A stretch of DNA of 64,000 nt, from positions 2,069,474 to 2,133,473 of the forward strand of contig JAJEKV010000045.1 of NCBI GenBank assembly GCA_021234155.1. The letters run 5' to 3'. Position 1 is the first letter of the stretch. Each line of letters starts with the position of its first letter. Shown here piece by piece: positions 55,883 to 64,000 of this stretch. This DNA is from Isoetes taiwanensis (Eukaryota; Streptophyta; Lycopodiopsida; Isoetales; Isoetaceae). Both the position numbers and the translations under genes were made by a program. Below the pieces are notes generated by a model. That model searched no databases. It saw nothing but the letters and a program-made list of their open reading frames with translations, and was not told where the DNA came from.

Positions 55883-56520
55883 CTCAACAAAATCTGTGAA
55901 GGCATCTTCCTACATAAAATGTCCTCAACCAGCACATATGTTAGACATCTTCTTCTAAACTTAACTTTCTCAGATGGTGAAAATGTGGCAGGGATCTCTT
56001 GATGTCTTAGATAATTGACAATGGGTTGCATCCAAGACCTGGTTTCTCCAACTAAATGACATACCTCTTCTTCTGTTTGATCCTCTTCAGAGGTCAAATC
56101 ATATTTGTAGAAGGCATAGGGTATGAAACTACTCGGATCCTTTTCTGCTTTGACAAGATGGACTTCAATGGCAAAGTCTTGAAGCATGGCAGCCCACTTA
56201 TAGAACTTGGTCTTCAGGGCTTGTTTACCATACAACATTGGAAGAGGATTGACCTTCATATAGACTTGAATCTTTGGAGCTTGCATCAGAAGATGGGGAA
56301 ATTTAGTGGTCAAAAATATTAGGGCAGCAGCAGACTTCTCTAGGACTGGGTAATTCACCTCTGTGTCTGACCACTGCTTTCCTGCATAATTTAGCACCCT
56401 TTTGTTCTGAAATAAGGCTAATCCTACAGCAAATGATGTAACTGTTATATAAACTTGGAAATCTTCATTTGGTTTAGGGGCCAGAAGTGTTACCTTCTTG
56501 CTGAGCTCTTCTTTGATCAA
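55849..56520 (-). pseudogene. Gypsy-2 second RNase H (degenerate, after RT)
   Basis: VYITVTSFAVGLALFQ stands where the native Ty3/gypsy RNase H has its first catalytic Asp (Asp replaced), YPVLEKSAAALIFLTTKFPH where the Glu helix lies, and VYMKVNPLPMLYGK where the third acidic residue normally precedes (Thr-Asp replaced). The fold is recognisable but the active site is lost. Loss of the native site is typical of elements that own a second RNase H, and fits the intact domain at 57413-58366. C-terminal part: ADFI-like region SSFIPYAF, then a linker to integrase. Confidence 0.8.
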
Positions 56521-56559
56521 TTCAAATGCCCTTTGGCAATCTTCATTCCACTCAACTGG

Positions 56560-57440
56560 AACTTTTGACTTGCATTTTTAGATACATACGCTACTTTGGT
56601 GAGCTTGGTGATAGGTCTCAAAATGTGAGAGAAGTTTGGGATGTAGATCCTCAAGCCTTGAAGTGTACCAACAAAACCTTTGATCTGCTTCAATGTTTTA
56701 GGTACTGGGAGGTCGAGAACTACCGCCACTTTGTCTCGGCAAAGAATCAACTCCTTCCTCCGATATCCGATGGCCTAACAAAGACACCTTTGTCAGTCAA
56801 AAACAAACACTTCTTTGGATTTAGGTTCACACCACTGGATCTGCACAAAGAAAACATATTAGAGATTGTTTTGAGATGATCTTCCAAAGAGGTGGCCAGA
56901 GTCAAATCATCCAGAAAAGCCCTGAAATCTTGGGGAGATAATGACTCAAAAATATTGTTCATTGCCCTCCGAAGGTTGCGGGGGCATTTTTCAAGCCAAA
57001 TGGCATTCTTAGCATCATATAAGTTCCCCAAGGTGTAATGAAGGCAGTTTTTGGCTGTGATAAAGGATCAACTTCTATTTGGTTGAAACCAGAGAAGCCA
57101 TCCATAAGAGAATAGACTTCTTTTCCACTCATGGTATGCAAAACTTCTTCTAGAAACGGTAGGGGATAGCAGTCTTTGATTGTAACCTTATTGATATCTC
57201 TATAATCAATACAAATTCTAAGTTGGCCACTTCTCTTCTTGACTGGCACAATGCAAGACAACCACTCGTGTTCCAATGTCTCACATATCAGCTTATAACT
57301 CTCCATAGTTTTTAATTCTTCATAGATAAGTGGCAAAGAAGACGTAATTTATCCTCCTTAATTTCGTTGGACAGATCAGAGCCATCTTTTACTTTTTATT
57401 TCAAATTTTGCTTTAGAGGGGGGGAATTCCTTTTAGTTCA
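56560..57440 (-). pseudogene. Gypsy-2 reverse transcriptase
   Basis: From 57336: PVKKRSGQLRICIDYRDINK, YPLPFLEEVL, YSLMDGFSGFNQI (first catalytic Asp, about 57100) and LRMPFGLKNAPATF (about 56990). After a frame break: FRAFLDDLTLATSLEDHLKT (FLDD in place of YxDD, as in Athila/Tat elements, about 56915) and NLNPKKCLFLTDKG. Then KTLKQIKGFVGTLQGLRIYI (about 56700). Two frame breaks near 57000 and 56750. Confidence 0.85.
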
Positions 57441-58366
57441 GAGTAATCCCAAGCAAAGACATCTGAGAATTCTTGACACAGCATAGGAAATGAGTTAAAG
57501 CAAGGCTCAGGAGCTTTTGGACCAACTTTCAGGGTTCTAGTTTGGCCATTCTTTTGGATACAAATGACTTGCTCTCTGCTTGCCTCCTCTATCCCTATAG
57601 TTAGAATTGGACAAGTCTGTGAGAGGTTCAGCTCTTCTTCCTGAAAGGCTCCTTCAGCTAAAAAATCCAGTATGGTACCTTTAGCTAGCCTGTCTACTTC
57701 ACTATTCAAATGCCTAGGGATATGCTCTATAGTCCAGGCCTCAAATTTGTCTAATAGTCCCAAAACCTCTTCTTTAAGTTGTACTAACCTTGAATGCTTG
57801 GTTTGGTATACCTCTTGGACTTGATTGCACACGAGCTGAGAGTCTCCCTTTATATTCAGCTTCTTGATTCCCATCATGTAAGCTTCCTGGAGACCTGCAA
57901 TCAAAGCTTGATACTCTGCCTCATTAGAGGTTATATTTTTGTGAATTCTTGCTGTTTTGGCCACTGTCAAAGCCTCTGGGCTTTTAATGATGGCAGCAGC
58001 ACAGGCTAGGCTCAACTTCCTGCTACAACTGCCATCAAAGAACAATGTATGAGTATGCTCATCAAGTTTTTGCTCTTCTTCTTCCAAAAGGGGATCTACA
58101 TAGATGTTGTACACACCTACATCTTTATAGATTAGTGCATCATCAATTAAAAAGGCAAATTCTTCTTGGAGTTTACCTTCCTGGTTGTAGAGTGTGACTT
58201 CTTGCTTACCATCTGTTATTGTGCATTTACCTCCTCCCCAATCTGGCTTTGCAGAAACCACCTTGAGCCATTTTCTGCCCAAAAGAAGGTCATAGCTGCC
58301 AATCTGAGAAGGAAACTGTACTACAACAAAGTCCAGGGTCATCTTGATGCCCCCTACATCTGTCAA
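57413..58366 (-). CDS. Gypsy-2 protease end plus intact RNase H domain, upstream of RT (317 aa open frame)
   Basis: Residues 1-35 finish the protease (YDLLLGRKWL). A linker follows (36-105), then an RNase H fold of the archaeal/RNase HI-like kind: TLFFDGSCSRK (Asp111), TSNEAEYQALIAGLQEA (Glu149), NIKGDSQLV (Asp175) and HLNSEVDRLAKG (Asp225). All four catalytic acidic residues are present. The frame ends with CQEFSDVFAWDYSELKGIPP, which is the usual beginning of RT in this group. In the known Tat lineage an extra RNase H of this type usually lies between the native RNase H and integrase; here it precedes RT. The start at 58366 is simply the first Met in the open frame; in life this is a polyprotein segment. 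Confidence 0.8.
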   Translation of the reverse strand: MTDVGGIKMTLDFVVVQFPSQIGSYDLLLGRKWLKVVSAKPDWGGGKCTITDGKQEVTLYNQEGKLQEEFAFLIDDALIYKDVGVYNIYVDPLLEEEEQKLDEHTHTLFFDGSCSRKLSLACAAAIIKSPEALTVAKTARIHKNITSNEAEYQALIAGLQEAYMMGIKKLNIKGDSQLVCNQVQEVYQTKHSRLVQLKEEVLGLLDKFEAWTIEHIPRHLNSEVDRLAKGTILDFLAEGAFQEEELNLSQTCPILTIGIEEASREQVICIQKNGQTRTLKVGPKAPEPCFNSFPMLCQEFSDVFAWDYSELKGIPPL

Positions 58367-58724
58367 GACATCATTAACGACTCCTTTTGGTTGTACACTC
58401 TCATTAGCAAAAAAGATTTTTAATAATTGGTGCCGCAGTAAGTGATTTTTAACCCAAAGAGTCCATAATATGTAAAGGCATGATATTTATGCCCCGAGCC
58501 TCCATCCAAGATGACTTTAGAGAGTGTTTTACCTTCGACTTGAGCTTCACATGAGAATATACTGTGGTCTTTCCCAACTCTAGAGATGTTGTGGATGAGG
58601 GGTTCAATTCTCCTCTATAAGTGTTTTGACACGCCTCTCTATAGGAAGGTGCTATTCTTAACAAGGTCAAAACATCTAGGGTGACTCTAGTAGACTTCAA
58701 CACCTGGTCAACTTCACCTAACAC
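58260..58724 (-). pseudogene. Gypsy-2 aspartic protease
   Basis: One frame has KTLSKVILDGGSG (active-site Asp-Gly-Gly-Ser, about 58540-58505), the next NIMPLHIMDSLG, then after a break ITYCGTNY and finally, in the 317-aa ORF, FPSQIGSYDLLLGRKWL (about 58310-58262), the C-terminal flap motif. Two frame breaks. Confidence 0.75.
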
Positions 58725-58925
58725 AAAGAGGCCTGGCTCATTTTGAGGTGAAACCGGCTCAGAACCACAGAGGGCGGAGGAGCTATGCTATTTCTAGGCA
58801 TGTTGGCTTGCCGAGGTCCGGATCTTAGGCTATAGGGAGTACCAGCCGCCAAGACCTCTTCTTCTCTTCGAAGTTCATCACCTCCTTCTATCAGAATCGA
58901 GAAATAGCATGAGAAGAGGATGCAT

Positions 58926-59085
58926 CTACAGCCTTACCTTTATCGCTTCAACATATACTCTTTGATCTTGCACCATCTTCATAATGGCCTGTTTTTTACA
59001 ATATGAACAAACAGGGCACTCCTTACCGCTGTGGCCCTTTTTATCACATCTAGGGCAAGGCTTGGACCAGCAGGGGCAAAAAGTA
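58926..59085 (-). pseudogene. Gypsy-2 Gag zinc knuckle
   Basis: CPRCDKKGHSGKEC fits the CCHC knuckle (C-x2-C-x4-H-x4-C), followed by PVCSYCKK. The upstream coding sequence is interrupted by the MITE-like repeat at 59073-59313. Confidence 0.8.
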
Positions 59086-59313
59086 TGCTTATCAAAAGAC
59101 ATCCCCGACGATTTTACAAAGACTATATAGCACCCCATATGGCAGCTTGTTTAGGGTGTTACCGTACTAGCACATGGTAATTAGGTAATCAATAGAAATA
59201 TGTAACAGCTCCAATGAATGACAAGTGGAATACTATGATAGAATAGTACATCCAGGGTGCTGATCTAAGTGCTGGGGCCGCGTTTTTTGATACCCACCAA
59301 GATACTTTTGCCC
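59073..59313. mobile_element. MITE-like foldback, copy 2 (241 bp)
   Basis: Left end ggggcaaaaagtatgcttat and right end gatacccaccaagatactttt plus gccc are inverted repeats, the left with a short internal deletion. The interior (atagcaccccatatgg to gtgctgatctaag) is the reverse complement of 17781-18028. It splits the gag/zinc-knuckle coding region of gypsy-2. Confidence 0.65.
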
Positions 59314-59536
59314 AAAGAATTACTTTCTCAATGGCCCGGCTTCTACAAAGAGGGTACAATGCTTTCTACTTTGTGTAGAATCAAGACTTGAAGTCGGATG
59401 CCTCATCTCTGGGTGCTGGAGCCTTCTTGAGCTCGTGAGAGTTGCTTGGTAACCTCCATAAGTGTCTCTCTTGCAGTCTCCGCATGTTCAGTTGCAATTT
59501 TGAGGTTAGTAGCTTGCAACTTAGAAATCTCTTCTC

Positions 59537-60315
59537 TCATATCTTCTTCAAAAGAATTTTTTCTTCTTCACTTTGTACACACAGTTCATAGTTAGTCTCT
59601 AAATCATTGAAATAATCAAGATCAACGTGCTCAAAAGTAGAAAATGCAGCCCTTAGCCTGCTGATCTCAATTGCTTTGGAAAATACCCTTGGTAATGTCT
59701 CAAAACGTTGTTGTTGATGTATCTTCATTAACTTCTTGTAAAACAGGAGGTCCGAACTTCAAACCATGCAAGAAAGCAAGAATCAAATGCAAAGGAGGAT
59801 TATCAACACCCTTTGACTCACACTTTATCACATGCTCTCCAAATCTATCAACATAAGCTTCTATGCTTTCATCACTTCTAATAGAAAGAGAATGCAGTTG
59901 CTGAAGCAAAGTTTCAGGAGTCACAGATTCGCCAAACCTATCAATGAATCTGCTCCTCATCTCTTCAAATGTGTGAACACCATAAATCTTTCTTTGAGTG
60001 TTAAACCATTTAGTAGCAAGGTCATCAGATAAAGAAAGCTTGAACAATTCCAACTTAGTCATACCTCTAGGAGCATGATTCCTAAAATAATCATCAAATG
60101 AGTTTAGAAATACCTCAAGGGTTTCTTTCATCATAAAGGGGTCATGAAGGAGGCGCCTCCAACCCGAAGATAGGATCGCGATAGTTGCCTAGAGGTGCTG
60201 CTGCTGCTGGCGCTGCTGCTGCTGCCAACCCAGGCTCCAAAGGCATATCTTCAGCGTGGCTAGGCTCTCCATCACCATCCATATCTGTACCAGTCTTCCT
60301 TGGGTGCCTCACCAT
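59537..60315 (-). pseudogene. Gypsy-2 Gag
   Basis: Likely start MVRHPRKTGTDMDGDGEPSH at 60315, then an Ala-rich linker (GLAAAAAPAAAAPLG). After a frame break near 60140, the capsid-like domain runs from 60134: LEVFLNSFDDYFRNHAPRG, LFKLSLSDDLATKWF, TFEEMRSRFIDRFG and SDESIEAYVDRFGEHV, the Retrotrans_gag pattern. A second break near 59700 leads to a coiled coil-like C-terminus (ISRLRAAFSTFEHVDL). The earlier ATG at 60417 lies inside the LTR and is less likely. Confidence 0.8.
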
Positions 60316-60353
60316 GAGGGCTCTCAAGTTTTTTTGCAAGAGTTTTTTAGAGA

Positions 60354-60372
60354 ATCCCTGCAGGGACCTCCA
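60354..60372 (-). other. Putative primer binding site of gypsy-2
   Basis: The minus strand reads TGGAGGTCCCTGCAGGGAT five bases inside the LTR. It starts TGG (complement of the tRNA CCA end) and its further part resembles the complement of a T-arm. The tRNA was not identified. Confidence 0.45.
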
Positions 60373-60377
60373 AAAGA

Positions 60378-62280
60378 TGTGGTCTTTCACGTAATCCTTG
60401 CAAAACTGCGGATGCACAAATCTCTAAATTGTGGGATTTCCTAAAAGATACTTGCCAAATTCTGTGTTTAGGGTGCAGAGAGCCAAAGATGTGGTGAGGG
60501 GATGTGAAAAGATGAGAAAAGAGGTGCAAATGTGAGGAAATGAGGTGATATGTGAATGCAGGTGTATGACTGGGATTTTTTCTGCAACAAAGTAGTGAAA
60601 ATGATTGAAGAAAAAACTTGGGGATGCGTAAAACTTCCTTTGAATGCGAGATGAATTTTTTGAACAAATTCGCGCGTAATAGCTATCAATTTAGCTAAAT
60701 CTAGATAATATCGATAACTTGAATTGATTTCAACTCATTTGTTGATAAAGATTGATGGGGAATTCGTGGCAAAGTTCACGCGAAAAATGGACCGACACGT
60801 AAAAAATGGGAAAACCCTAATTTTTTTTGAAAAAAAAACTCGAGAAATCGATTGAAGAAAGGGGAAACACCATGAATTGCTCAAGAAAACTTTTCTCGAT
60901 TATCTCAGAACATAATACACCGCCGTAATCCATTCGATCACTCAAATAGAATTTGTATCGTAACTTCCGTAATCTTGGCTTTCAAGAACAAGGGCGGTTT
61001 CTAATCAAAAATCTCCTCTTTGCTATAGAATACGGCTCGATCGCCTTTATAGACCTCCGTCGTCGTAGTTAGAGCTCCAATTTGTCTCGCATATGGCTAC
61101 TAAACTTTTTTTCCCAAAAATAGGCAATACTGCTTCTTGGCATGATCTCTATTAATTCAGCATCTTCTTCATGATTCGATTGGTTCCGTAAGTCGGTTAT
61201 GATCGTGCTTAACCGCTTCCTCAGATCACTCAAATTGCGCCGAGGTCGAAATCATAGAACCCTAATGGATCTTGGCGTAATTTTTCTCAATGGATATATC
61301 CCACGTGCCAAAATCGAAAAGTCACCTGCTGGGATATATAGCCCAATCCACGCAAACTTTTAAATTGACGGTGTCTTGCCCACGCGTGGGATTCGGTACT
61401 TCCACCGCCCCACACGCCTGGGTGAGCCACGGGGAGGGGGTGATTACCGGAAAGGAATCTAGGTCGGGGGGTAGAATAGGACAATTTTTTTATATTTTTC
61501 AAAGGGCACGATTCCCAAGAAGTGGAATTTAAAGGTCTATATAGGGTCTTTTTTGAAGTTTTTGTGCCGTGGCATATTTTCATTGGGGCTACAAGATGAT
61601 GTGGTCAAATTTTGAAAATGGCACTTTGATTTTTGGCTAAAAAGGTGAATCAATGGTGACTGGGCAATGGATGGTGACATGATGAAATGATGACTTGGCA
61701 TAGTGAAGGATGATGTGGCAAAGTCAAACATGGCCTTTTGCCTAAGTGAATTTTCGAGATTTTAAATGCCCCTTGATATTTTTGATGAGGTGGCATGATT
61801 TTGGCCCAAGTGGCAAAGATATAACCAAAGTTGGATGACAAAGCATTTTTTGAACAAGGTGGCCATCCTAGGTGGCATTTTGACTCTTGATGACGTGGCA
61901 AGGGTATTTTTTTAGAAAGTGTGCCTTTTGGCTTTCCATTTTGACTTTCACTTGACTTTTTGACATTTTTGGCACTTTAGGATGATGACTAGGATGCCAC
62001 TTGGCAAAGGTATAGATTTTTTGGCATTTTTGGATTTTTAGGCATCTTTAGAAGCATATTTGGCTAGCGATAGGGGAAATTCAAGAAAAAAATAGGAGAT
62101 AGGCTCAAAAAATTTGGGAAAAATCAAGGATGGCTAGTTTTGGCTAGAGGATTTGGCAGGGGTACTCACCTGGCCTAGATTCTCTTCCAGCCTGATACTT
62201 TTCCTTAATAGCTCCTCCAATACTTAGAATTTTCTTCATATCTTCATCTCTTCTTCATGTTGCCACTTCAAGGGGCAACA
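60378..62280 (-). repeat. 5' LTR of gypsy-2 (1903 bp)
   Basis: Plus view starts TGTGGTCTTTCACG and ends CAAGGGGCAACA. From 60378 to about 61575 it differs from the other LTR at more than 20 places, nearly all at CAG or CTG; from about 61580 to 62280 it is almost identical except for an extra ~18 bp near 62015-62035. Confidence 0.95.
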
Positions 62281-62355
62281 GTTCCTGCCTTCTTAGCCGA
62301 TTTTCCAGCTCCTTCGCTCTTGCAACCAATTGCTACTCTCTTCCGCATTGAACTC

Positions 62356-63560
62356 ATGGCAACCTCTGATTTCCGCAGATGGTACAGCGCCAGCGCTCAT
62401 GCTGCCGAGGCCGACATCGATGAAATTTTCCATGTCTTCCGGAAGGGGGTAGATGTCCAAGCAACTTTACACGCAACCCCAGCTTACAGCAGAGTCCTGT
62501 CTGAATTCCAAGCTAGGGTAGAGCCATCTCTAGTGCAGCTCCCACCTTGCGTAGGTTACTTTGTTCCTAGGCAATCCCTGCAAACAGCTTTAGGCGATGT
62601 TCCAAACATTGCCAAGTACCTCACAAACAAGGCGCACAAGACGCCGAAAGTCAATCACAATAGGGACCAAATACTTTCTTTCAACACCGCCTTGGCAATT
62701 TTTCTTACCCATCGTCAAAACACGGTGGGAGAAACCTCCATTCCCCCCATGGACGTGGACCCATTAGCCATAGCAGCAGAACAACGGCTCCTTACGCAAT
62801 ACGAACAGGAGCAGGAAGGAAAAGAAGAAGACTCAGAAGAAGAGGAATCAGAAGAGGAAGAAGACTACGTCGAACTCGACCCGGCGGAAGAGCGGCGACA
62901 GGCAGAACAAGAGTGGCAAGACTTCGAAAGAAGCCGGCAAACTCTTAGAATCACAATCTCCCTTGGGCTAGGCATTACAAGCCTAGCCCCCATCATTGTC
63001 GAGGGCGAAGAGTTTCTGCTTCTAAGCGACATCCAAAACCTCTCGGAGTGCAGGGAAAGGGAGTATCGACCTGAAGAGTTACTGACTCCGAGGAACGGAC
63101 CTGGACGACTTCATCGTCCGAGGAGCATCTGACTTCCCACTCCAAGTAAGGGAAGCTGACACTTACACGGGAGAGTCAACCTCCGACATCCAAGCCTACA
63201 GCAACATCAGGCAGATTATGGAGGCAGACCAGGCCGCAAACCAACTACCGACGGAGGAAGAGTTCCTTGCTCTACAGGAACAGATGGGGATTCGCCACGC
63301 GACATCGAACATCTTAACGGCAAGAAGTTCGCAACACCTCCCTCGAGAGAAGAGGTGAGTTCGACCTCAGGAGAGCTTCAAAGCAACAGTCAGGGACTAC
63401 AGGGAGCTCACCACGGTGGAGGTTGATGATTTTGGCGCGCATACCGCAACCGATACCGAAGCAGCCGGTGGATCTGCCACGCCAACAAATGTGGTCGCTG
63501 GCGGTATTACCTTCCCCGTTGATGGACGGAAGAATAGCGTAATTCACAAGAAATTCACCC
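62356..63560 (+). pseudogene. Family I ORF2, acidic protein of unknown function
   Basis: ATG at 62356 (MATSDFRRWYSASAHAAEAD); the frame is open to 63132 (259 aa), with QLPPCVGYFVPRQSLQTALG near residue 65-80, an acidic run (EEDSEEEESEEEEDYVELD, near residue 160) and then a Glu/Arg/Gln helix. After a frame break near 63100 it continues DDFIVRGASDFPLQ, STSDIQAYSNIRQIMEADQA and PTEEEFLALQEQMGI to about 63355, and after another break VDGRKNSVIHKKFTPV to 63567. No family recognised. It is upstream-disconnected from its promoter by gypsy-2. The same motif order occurs in the minus copy at 1-1050. The ORF upstream extension (62257-62355) lies partly in the gypsy-2 LTR and is not original. Confidence 0.55.
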
Positions 63561-63567
63561 CCGTATG

Positions 63568-64000
63568 AGGAAGGAGGTCGATGCTAATCGCGCCTCGGGA
63601 TTTGGCCGCATGCTCGGCTACCCCTTAACACCGAAAGTATGCCATCCCGGGTTAAGAGAGCGGTAGCACTCGATGTTTTTCGACTTCCATACCTTACAGC
63701 GGCAGGAAGACCGGCGGACCGCAGCTTATACTCCGACCGCAGAGTGGAAGACTTGGCGAGAGCTCGCAGGGGTGGATCTTCAACAACATCCTTAGGAACT
63801 TGGGTCATTCAAAAGGGGAACAGCCCAAGTGAAGAAGTTCCTAGAGGATAATCCATCCCACCGGCGCTATCGTGAATAGTTAGAAATCTTGATACCGGAA
63901 GTCTCTTGTAGTAAACATATTATATAATATGAATATAACTTCTTTTGCATTTTTAAATGTTTTGGTGGATATATTTTGTTCCAACTATACCAACAACACC
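63568..64000 (+). other. Sequence after ORF2, no gene seen
   Basis: The first part may continue ORF2 in broken frames (RDLAACSAT); the last 120 bp are AT-rich. The short ORFs on both strands here have no recognisable motif. Confidence 0.4.

Larger units (their letters stand above)
51790..62280 (-). mobile_element. Gypsy-2: complete Ty3/gypsy retrotransposon with an extra RNase H before RT
   Basis: LTRs 60378-62280 (5') and 51790-53686 (3') have TG...CA ends and the 5-bp duplication gttcc flanks the element (51785-51789, 62281-62285). Minus-strand order: gag (60315-59537), zinc knuckle (about 59070), protease (about 58560-58260), RNase H (58045-57670), RT (57440-56560), degenerate RNase H (56520-56100), integrase (55882-54836), 1.1 kb of noncoding DNA, 3' LTR. 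RT and RNase H motifs point to the Athila/Tat branch. Apart from CAG/CTG-type differences the LTRs are nearly identical, so the insertion looks recent. Confidence 0.92.
42459..64000 (+). mobile_element. Family I LTR retrotransposon, plus copy (runs off the right edge)
   Basis: 5' LTR 42459-49184 (split by a CACTA-like element), primer site 49186-49201, foldbacks 49384 and 49574, TATA 49743, ORF1 from 49853, foldbacks 51284 and 51485, TATA 51742, then gypsy-2 inserted in the leader, and ORF2 from 62356. gaagg (42454-42458) precedes the LTR as the left half of a possible target duplication. Removing the two insertions gives about 5.8 kb of family I sequence in the window. Gag-pol is expected to the right but is not visible. 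Confidence 0.75.

Noticed and set aside
62257-62355. N-terminal extension of family I ORF2 from the ATG at 62257
   Set aside because: The first 24 bases belong to the gypsy-2 LTR inserted later; the original start is most likely the ATG at 62356.
49186-63560. Endogenous pararetrovirus reading of the two TATA-driven ORFs
   Set aside because: The unit lies directly behind an LTR and tRNA-iMet primer site in both copies, and no movement protein, coat-protein zinc finger or viral RT was seen. An LTR element with accessory ORFs fits better.

Overview
This window is repeat-dense nuclear DNA, almost certainly from a land plant. It holds LTR retrotransposons with tRNA-iMet primer sites, a LINE with a plant-type zinc-binding tail, tRNA-derived SINEs, a Mutator-like and a CACTA-like DNA transposon, and exon fragments resembling plant katanin p80. 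I see no intact host gene, rRNA gene, functional tRNA or CRISPR array. The species cannot be named from the sequence.

Layout. 1-5688 (minus strand) is the 5' part of a large LTR element (family I) that runs off the left edge. 5689-8560 is mostly anonymous AT-rich DNA. 8565-9700 is a LINE endonuclease fragment split by a SINE. 9863-10952 is a lone family I-like LTR. 10953-30648 is the 3' part of a plus-strand chromovirus, interrupted inside its integrase by a Mutator-like element (11244-26933). That element is itself interrupted by a complete minus-strand Ty3/gypsy element (gypsy-1, 14423-25686, TSD ccatg). 31190-31690 is a LINE tail fragment. 32665-39320 is a near full-length minus-strand LINE. 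39320-42458 is anonymous DNA ending in a truncated ORF. 42459 to the right edge is a second, plus-strand family I copy. A CACTA-like transposon (43743-48971, TSD TGA) interrupts its 5' LTR, and a complete minus-strand Ty3/gypsy element (gypsy-2, 51790-62280, TSD gttcc) interrupts the leader of its second ORF.

Most interesting points. (a) Family I carries, between primer site and the window edge, two consecutive units of the form paired ~67-bp foldbacks, then TATA box, then acidic ORF. The plus copy shows this clearly, and the minus copy shows a degraded version. (b) Gypsy-2 has a catalytically complete RNase H domain between protease and RT, while the RNase H after RT has lost its catalytic residues. 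(c) LTR pairs differ almost only at CAG/CTG trinucleotides over defined stretches. This looks like a sequencing or base-calling artefact tied to CHG methylation, and it may explain many of the apparent frameshifts. (d) The CACTA-like element carries fragments of a plant katanin p80 gene. (e) One ~245-bp MITE-like foldback sits in both gypsy elements.

The nested insertions give a relative age order: chromovirus, then Mutator-like element, then gypsy-1; and family I, then the CACTA-like element and gypsy-2. All statements rest on reading by eye; no alignment or database search was run.
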